DNA of 9,034 bases from DASRSS01 sp035656335 (GTDB taxonomy: Bacteria; Actinomycetota; Actinomycetes; Mycobacteriales; Jatrophihabitantaceae), in NCBI GenBank assembly GCA_035656335.1, contig DASRSS010000047.1, positions 1 to 9,034 of the forward strand. Reading direction: 5' to 3'. Made by a program: the position numbers and the translations under genes. The notes under the pieces were generated by a model, which saw only the letters and a program-made list of their open reading frames with translations, was not told the origin of the DNA and did no database searches. How positions within the stretch are numbered: the first letter of the stretch is position 1; each line of letters starts with the position of its first letter. Positions 5,140 through 9,034 of the stretch are shown piece by piece.

Positions 5140-7842
5140 GTGGCCAGCCGATCCAAAGCGGCGCCCGACGGGTCGGGCACCAAGCTGGTGATCGTCGAAT
5201 CGGCGACCAAGGCCCGGATGATCGGCGGCTACCTCGGCAAGGGCTACGTCGTCGAGGCGTCCATCGGCCACATCCGGGACCTGCCCCGCAACGCGGCCGA
5301 CGTCCCGGCCAAGTACAAGGGCGAGTCCTGGGCCCGGCTCGGCGTCGACACCGAGCACGACTTCGAGCCGCTGTACGTGGTGAGCCCGGACCGCAAGCAG
5401 CAGGTCACCAAGCTCAAGACGCTGGTCAAGGACGCCGACGAGCTCTACCTCGCCACCGATGAGGACCGCGAGGGCGAAGCGATCGCCTGGCACCTGGTGC
5501 AGACGCTGAACCCGAAGATCCCGATCCGGCGCATGGTGTTCCACGAGATCACGCCCGGGGCGATCGCCGAGGCCGTCGCAAACACGCGCGAGATCGACGA
5601 GCACCTCGTCGACGCGCAGGAGACCCGCCGCATCCTCGACCGGCTGTACGGCTACGAAGTCAGCCCGGTGCTGTGGAAGAAGGTGCTGCCGAAGCTGTCC
5701 GCCGGCCGTGTGCAGTCGGTGGCGACCCGGATCGTCGTCGAGCGCGAGCGGGCGCGCATGGCCTTCCACTCGGCCGAGTACTGGGACGTGCAGGCCACGT
5801 TCGCGCCGGACGCACCGAAGCCCGACGACCCCGAGACGTTCACGGCGACCCTCGTCGCGGTCGACGACATCCGGCTCGCGACCGGCCGCGACTTCGATGC
5901 GGCGACCGGGCGCGCCGGCGGCGACGTCCTGCACCTGGACGAGGCCGGCGCGCGTGGCCTCGCCGCACGACTGGACGGCCGGCCGTTCGAGGTCAAGGGC
6001 GTCGAGGAGAAGCCGTACCGGCGCCGCCCGTACGCGCCGTTCATGACGTCGACGCTGCAGCAGGAGGCCGGCCGCAAGATGCGCTGGTCGTCCGCGGTGA
6101 CGATGCGCGTGGCGCAGCGGCTGTACGAGAACGGCTACATCACCTATATGCGTACCGACTCGACGACGCTGTCGGAGACGGCGCTGGCGGCGGCGCGGGC
6201 GCAGGCGCGCGAGCTGTACGGCGACGCGTACGTGCCGGCCGAGGTGCGCCGCTACACCCGCAAGGTGAAGAACGCGCAGGAGGCGCACGAGGCGATCCGT
6301 CCCGCCGGTGACACGTTCCGCACGCCCGGCGAGGTCGCGTCGCAGCTGTCCTCGGACGAGTTCCGGCTCTACGAGCTGATCTGGCAGCGCACGCTCGCCT
6401 CGCAGATGGCCGACGCGGTCGGCACCACCGTGTCCGTGCGCATCGGCGGCGAGTCGTCGGCCGGCGAGTCGGTCACGTTCACCACGTCCGGACGCACGAT
6501 CACGTTCCCCGGCTTCCTGCGCGCGTACGTCGAGGACATCGACGCGGGCACGGAGGAGAAGGACGACGAGGAGAAGCGGCTGCCGCAGCTGGCCCGCGGC
6601 GACGCGTTGACCGGCCGCGAGTTCGAGGCGTCCGGGCACACGACGTCGCCGCCCGCGCGGTACACCGAGCCGTCGCTGGTCAAGGCGCTCGAGGAGCTCG
6701 GTGTTGGCCGTCCGTCCACGTACGCCTCGATCATGCAGACGATCCAGGACCGCGGCTACGTCTGGAAAAAGGGCCCCGCGCTCGTCCCGTCGTGGACGGC
6801 GTTCGCGGTGATCGGGCTGCTGGAGTCGCACTTCGGGCGGCTGGTCGACTACGGCTTCACCGCGTCCGTCGAGAACGACCTGGACGAGATCGCGGCCGGT
6901 GACCGGTCGCGCGTCGAGTGGCTGCAGCGCTTCTACTTCGGTGCGGACGGCGCTGCCGCGACGGACGCGCAGCGGATCTCCGCGCAGGGCGGGCTGAAGC
7001 GGCTGATCGCCGACCGGCTGGAGCAGATCGACGCCCGCGGCGTGAACTCGATCCCGCTTCCCGGCGTCTCCGCCGTCGTCCGCGTCGGGCGGTACGGCCC
7101 GTACCTGCAGGAGGGTGAGGGCGACGACGCGCGCCGCGCCTCACTGCCCGAGGACCTCGCGCCGGACGAGCTGACGCCGGAGAAGGTCGAGGAGCTGCTC
7201 TCGGCGCCGTCCGGGGATCGCGAGCTGGGCACGGCCGACGACGGCCGGGTGATCACCGCGAAGTCCGGACGCTACGGCCCGTACGTGACGGACGGCGAGA
7301 AGTCGGCGTCGCTGTTCAAGACCATGTCGCTGGACACGATCACGCTCGAGGAGGCGCAGCGACTGCTCACCCTGCCGCGCGTCGTCGGCGAGATCGACGG
7401 CGAGGAGGTCACGGCGCAGAACGGTCGCTACGGCCCGTACCTGAAGAAGGGCACCGACTCGCGTTCGCTGGAGACCGAGGAGCAGCTGTTCACGGTCGAC
7501 CTGGAGCAGGCGAAGGCGATCTTCGCGCAGCCGAAGTTGCGTGGCCGGCGGACCGCTGCCGCACCGCCGTTGCGTGAGCTCGGCGCCGACCCCGTCTCGG
7601 GCAAGCCGATGGTGATCAAGGACGGCCGGTTCGGCCCGTACGTCACCGACGGCGAGACGAATGCCTCGCTGCGCAAGGGCGATTCGATCGAGGAGCTGAC
7701 CGACGAGCGGGCGGCGGAGCTGCTCGCGGACCGCCGCGCCCGCGGCCCGGTCAAGAAGGCCGCGAAGAAGGCAGCCAAGAAGCCGGCCAAGAAGGCCGCC
7801 GCCAAGAAGGCGCCCGCGAAGAAGGCCACCGCCAAGAAGTAG
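5140..7842 (+). CDS. topA: DNA topoisomerase I (type IA)
   Basis: A 900-residue type IA topoisomerase that relaxes negatively supercoiled DNA through a 5'-phosphotyrosine intermediate. TOPRIM domain: LVIVES with Glu20, and the DxDxE metal site as DEDRE at 107-111. The core has RILDRLYGYEVSP and LSAGRVQSVATR. The catalytic Tyr336 is in YITYMRTDS (333-341). GRPSTYASI marks the distal core. The C-terminus carries four repeats, each opening with GR(Y/F)GPY at residues 650, 710, 762 and 829, in place of the zinc-finger cysteines of E. coli TopA; this is the mycobacterial/Streptomyces pattern. A lysine-rich tail ends the protein (868-900, 14 lysines). Start: GTG at 5140, with AAGGAG 5 nt upstream; an out-of-frame ATG at 5138 and an in-frame ATG at 5050 inside the dyad are less likely. 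Mycobacterium tuberculosis TopA is similar in length (934 from memory). The stop is 7 bp from the convergent tam stop. Confidence 0.98.
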   Translation: MASRSKAAPDGSGTKLVIVESATKARMIGGYLGKGYVVEASIGHIRDLPRNAADVPAKYKGESWARLGVDTEHDFEPLYVVSPDRKQQVTKLKTLVKDADELYLATDEDREGEAIAWHLVQTLNPKIPIRRMVFHEITPGAIAEAVANTREIDEHLVDAQETRRILDRLYGYEVSPVLWKKVLPKLSAGRVQSVATRIVVERERARMAFHSAEYWDVQATFAPDAPKPDDPETFTATLVAVDDIRLATGRDFDAATGRAGGDVLHLDEAGARGLAARLDGRPFEVKGVEEKPYRRRPYAPFMTSTLQQEAGRKMRWSSAVTMRVAQRLYENGYITYMRTDSTTLSETALAAARAQARELYGDAYVPAEVRRYTRKVKNAQEAHEAIRPAGDTFRTPGEVASQLSSDEFRLYELIWQRTLASQMADAVGTTVSVRIGGESSAGESVTFTTSGRTITFPGFLRAYVEDIDAGTEEKDDEEKRLPQLARGDALTGREFEASGHTTSPPARYTEPSLVKALEELGVGRPSTYASIMQTIQDRGYVWKKGPALVPSWTAFAVIGLLESHFGRLVDYGFTASVENDLDEIAAGDRSRVEWLQRFYFGADGAAATDAQRISAQGGLKRLIADRLEQIDARGVNSIPLPGVSAVVRVGRYGPYLQEGEGDDARRASLPEDLAPDELTPEKVEELLSAPSGDRELGTADDGRVITAKSGRYGPYVTDGEKSASLFKTMSLDTITLEEAQRLLTLPRVVGEIDGEEVTAQNGRYGPYLKKGTDSRSLETEEQLFTVDLEQAKAIFAQPKLRGRRTAAAPPLRELGADPVSGKPMVIKDGRFGPYVTDGETNASLRKGDSIEELTDERAAELLADRRARGPVKKAAKKAAKKPAKKAAAKKAPAKKATAKK
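7753..7839 (+). repeat. Degenerate AAGAAG-based tandem repeat encoding the TopA lysine tail
   Basis: Seven AAGAAG hexamers (Lys-Lys) are separated by 3-9 nt of Ala/Pro/Thr codons, giving units mostly of 12-15 nt. The protein reads KKAA/KKPA/KKAP-like units to the last codon. Such tails resemble histone H1-like basic tails. In actinobacterial TopA they help DNA binding and processivity (family knowledge). The repetitive DNA makes unit number prone to change between strains. Confidence 0.85.
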
Positions 7843-7849
7843 CGGTCGC

Positions 7850-8662
7850 TCAGGCCGGTTTGTGGGCGACGGCGAAGATGCGGCGGAACTCGAACAGGGT
7901 GCCGTGCGCCGTCCGCGGATAGGCCTCGCGCAGCAGCGCCGCGTACTCGCGTTCGAACTGCCCGCTTCCGCCATCGTCCGACCGGTTTTCGGCGTCGACA
8001 CTGGTCGCACCGTGGGGGGAGGCGAGGGCGGCCAGGATCGGGCGCAGCCCGGTACCGCGCACCCACTCCAGCACCGGGTCCTCGCCCTGCAGCAGGTGCA
8101 GGTACGTCGTTTCCCAGACGTCGACCTCGAGTCCCGCGTCGAGCACCAGCGCTGCGTAGCCCGCGGGCGTGGCGACGACGTCGTGCCGCAGCACGTCGCC
8201 GACCAGCGGCGCCCACCGCGGGGACGTCGCCAGCGAGCGCATCAGCTGGTGCGACGGCGCGTCGAAGTTGCCGGGCACCTGCATCGCCAGCCAGCCGCCG
8301 GACGGCAGGGCGTCCGCCCATGACCGCAACAGCTCGCGGTGCTCGGGCACCCACTGCAGCGTGGCGTTGCTGATCAGCACGTCGCAGTCCGCGGGCATCG
8401 TCCAGGTGCGCACGTCGCCGACCGCGAACTGCACGCCCGGGACGTCCGTCCGCGCCCGCTCGATCATCTCCGGCGACGAGTCCAGGCCCTCGACGATCGC
8501 GGACGGCCAGCGCTCGCGCAGCAGGGCGGTCAGGTTGCCCGGCCCGCAGCCGAGGTCGACGACGCGGCGCGGCGCGTGCGCGCCCACTCGGGCGAGCAGG
8601 TCCAGGAACGGGCGCCCGCGTTCGTCGGCGTAGCGGGTGTACTGCGCGGGGTCCCAGCGCAC
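7850..8662 (-). CDS. tam: Trans-aconitate 2-methyltransferase
   Basis: An S-adenosylmethionine-dependent methyltransferase predicted to methylate trans-aconitate, a spontaneous isomer of cis-aconitate that inhibits aconitase. The 270-residue product is close to Tam proteins (E. coli about 252). The N-terminal WDPAQYTRYADERGRPF matches the Tam opening. SAM motif I is VVDLGCGPGNLT (34-45), and the acidic ribose-binding residue is D61 in GLDSSPEM. ISNATLQWVPEH and VLEWVRGTGLRP are Tam hallmarks. Start: GTG at 8662, preceded by GAGGAGG with 5-nt spacing; an upstream in-frame TTG at 8683 would bury that site in the coding region. A hydrophilic Ser/Asp/Gly-rich stretch near residues 214-232 looks like a lineage-specific loop. 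It is divergent from a MarR regulator with paired palindromes between them, matching the Streptomyces tam-tamR layout. It is convergent with topA, with no terminator visible between. Confidence 0.9.
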   Translation of the reverse strand: MRWDPAQYTRYADERGRPFLDLLARVGAHAPRRVVDLGCGPGNLTALLRERWPSAIVEGLDSSPEMIERARTDVPGVQFAVGDVRTWTMPADCDVLISNATLQWVPEHRELLRSWADALPSGGWLAMQVPGNFDAPSHQLMRSLATSPRWAPLVGDVLRHDVVATPAGYAALVLDAGLEVDVWETTYLHLLQGEDPVLEWVRGTGLRPILAALASPHGATSVDAENRSDDGGSGQFEREYAALLREAYPRTAHGTLFEFRRIFAVAHKPA

Positions 8663-8688
8663 GGCATCCTCCTCGATCCGCAAACTAT

Positions 8689-8700
8689 CTTGACGTCAAG
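8689..8700. promoter_or_regulatory. Operator-like palindrome 1 (tam-proximal)
   Basis: CTTGACGTCAAG is a perfect 12-bp palindrome 27 bp from the tam GTG. It shares the half-site CTTGA with the second site. This fits a MarR-family dimer site, and the neighbouring regulator is the obvious candidate binder (inference). It overlaps the region where a tam promoter must lie; a TANNNT-type TAGTTT reads on the minus strand at 8687-8682. Confidence 0.8.
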
Positions 8701-8703
8701 GAA

Positions 8704-8725
8704 TATATCTTGAAGTCAAGAGATA
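8704..8725. promoter_or_regulatory. Operator-like palindrome 2 (regulator-proximal)
   Basis: A 22-bp imperfect palindrome centred on CTTGAAGTCAAG (8709-8720). Of its 11 position pairs, 9 match: the mismatches are the central A/G and one A/G pair in the arms. The half-site CTTGA/TCAAG is the same as in site 1, and the centre lies exactly 20 bp from the centre of site 1. It is also the most AT-rich DNA in the window and probably overlaps the regulator's promoter (TATCTT at 8706-8711 is a -10 candidate). Binding here would suit autorepression. Confidence 0.75.
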
Positions 8726-8740
8726 TGGCACCATGGGGAC

Positions 8741-9034
8741 GTGAACGACGCGGCAGGTGACGAGGCGGTCGACGAGGTCGACGAGATCGTCGAGGCCTGG
8801 CGCGCCGAGCGGCCGGACCTGGACGTCGAGCCGCTGCAGGTGCTGTCCCGGCTGGCCCGGCTCGCCGACGTCCTGGACGAGCGCCGCGCGAACGCGTTCG
8901 TCGAGCACGGCCTGCAGGCGCACGAGTTCGACGTGCTCTCGGTGCTGCGCCGCAGCGGGGAGCCGTTCGAGCTGACCGCGGGCGAGCTGGCCGCGCGCAC
9001 GCACGTCACGTCCGGCACGATGACCAGCCGGCTG
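8741..9034 (+). CDS. tamR: MarR-family transcriptional regulator, TamR-like (N-terminal part)
   Basis: The first 98 residues of a winged-helix MarR-family regulator; the right edge cuts the gene inside the helix-turn-helix. The N-terminal helix includes VDEIVEAWRAERPDL with Trp20. The dimer and linker helices are LSRLARLADVLDERR and FVEHGLQAHEFDVLSVLRR. The DNA-binding start is ELTAGELAARTHVTSGTMTSRL (77-98). MarR proteins of this kind repress divergent genes and release DNA on ligand binding; Streptomyces TamR responds to aconitate and citrate-type metabolites (known from literature). Assignment to TamR rests on the divergent tam gene and the shared palindromes. GTG at 8741 is the only usable start: an in-frame stop lies at 8711-8713 with no other start between. 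The upstream GGGG is only 2-3 nt from the GTG, so the ribosome site is poor. Confidence 0.85.
   Translation, partial: MNDAAGDEAVDEVDEIVEAWRAERPDLDVEPLQVLSRLARLADVLDERRANAFVEHGLQAHEFDVLSVLRRSGEPFELTAGELAARTHVTSGTMTSRL

Noticed and set aside
4813..6831. Very long open frame (672 codons) on the minus strand opposite topA
   Set aside because: Arg/Asp/Val-rich composition with no motifs, lying antisense to topA, whose motifs are unmistakable. Long antisense frames are typical of high-GC DNA.
7428..8354. Minus-strand frame of 308 codons spanning the topA end and tam
   Set aside because: Crosses two genes in a different frame from Tam; the apparent hydrophobic Ala/Phe stretch is the antisense of the AAGAAG lysine repeat.
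8663..8683. Longer Tam starting at TTG 8683
   Set aside because: It would translate through the GAGGAGG ribosome site that serves GTG 8662, and the family opening WDP begins right after that GTG.

Overview
The window is very GC-rich, uses GTG starts freely behind strong GGAGG-type ribosome binding sites, and encodes proteins of clearly actinobacterial type: a BldG-like anti-anti-sigma factor, a topoisomerase I with a lysine-rich tail, and a tam/tamR-type pair. The order helicase / bldG-like gene / membrane pyrophosphatase / small conserved protein / topA is a known actinobacterial neighbourhood; from memory, Streptomyces coelicolor around bldG and Mycobacterium around topA are arranged similarly. 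A high-GC actinomycete such as a Pseudonocardiales member is plausible, but the genus cannot be fixed from the sequence alone.

Layout. 1-1320 (minus): a DEAD/DEAH-type helicase that runs off the left edge. 1411-1755 (plus): a BldG/RsbV-like STAS protein, divergent from the helicase. 1756-1949: a non-coding leader rich in possible hairpins. 1950-4283 (plus): hppA, a K+-independent-type proton-pumping pyrophosphatase, followed by a strong hairpin terminator at 4297-4336. 4439-5020 (plus): a small conserved actinobacterial protein of unknown function. 5053-5084: a strong dyad in front of topA. 5140-7842 (plus): topA. 7850-8662 (minus): trans-aconitate 2-methyltransferase, convergent with topA and only 7 bp from it. 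8689-8725: two palindromic operator-like sites with centres 20 bp apart. 8741-9034 (plus): the N-terminal part of a MarR-family regulator (TamR-like), cut by the right edge.

How the genes work together. Most of the window is housekeeping: DNA topology (topA), DNA unwinding or repair (helicase) and energy coupling through pyrophosphate (hppA). The BldG-like protein belongs to a partner-switching system controlling sigma factors, yet the anti-sigma gene that follows bldG in Streptomyces is absent here. The tam/tamR pair looks like a self-contained metabolite-responsive module: the regulator probably binds the paired palindromes between the two divergent genes.

I saw no mobile element, CRISPR array, tRNA or rRNA. 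Nothing here is convincingly a new multi-gene system. The most interesting signals are regulatory: the phased tam/tamR operators, the structured hppA leader, the topA leader dyad, rare TTA codons in the helicase and hppA, and the missing anti-sigma gene.
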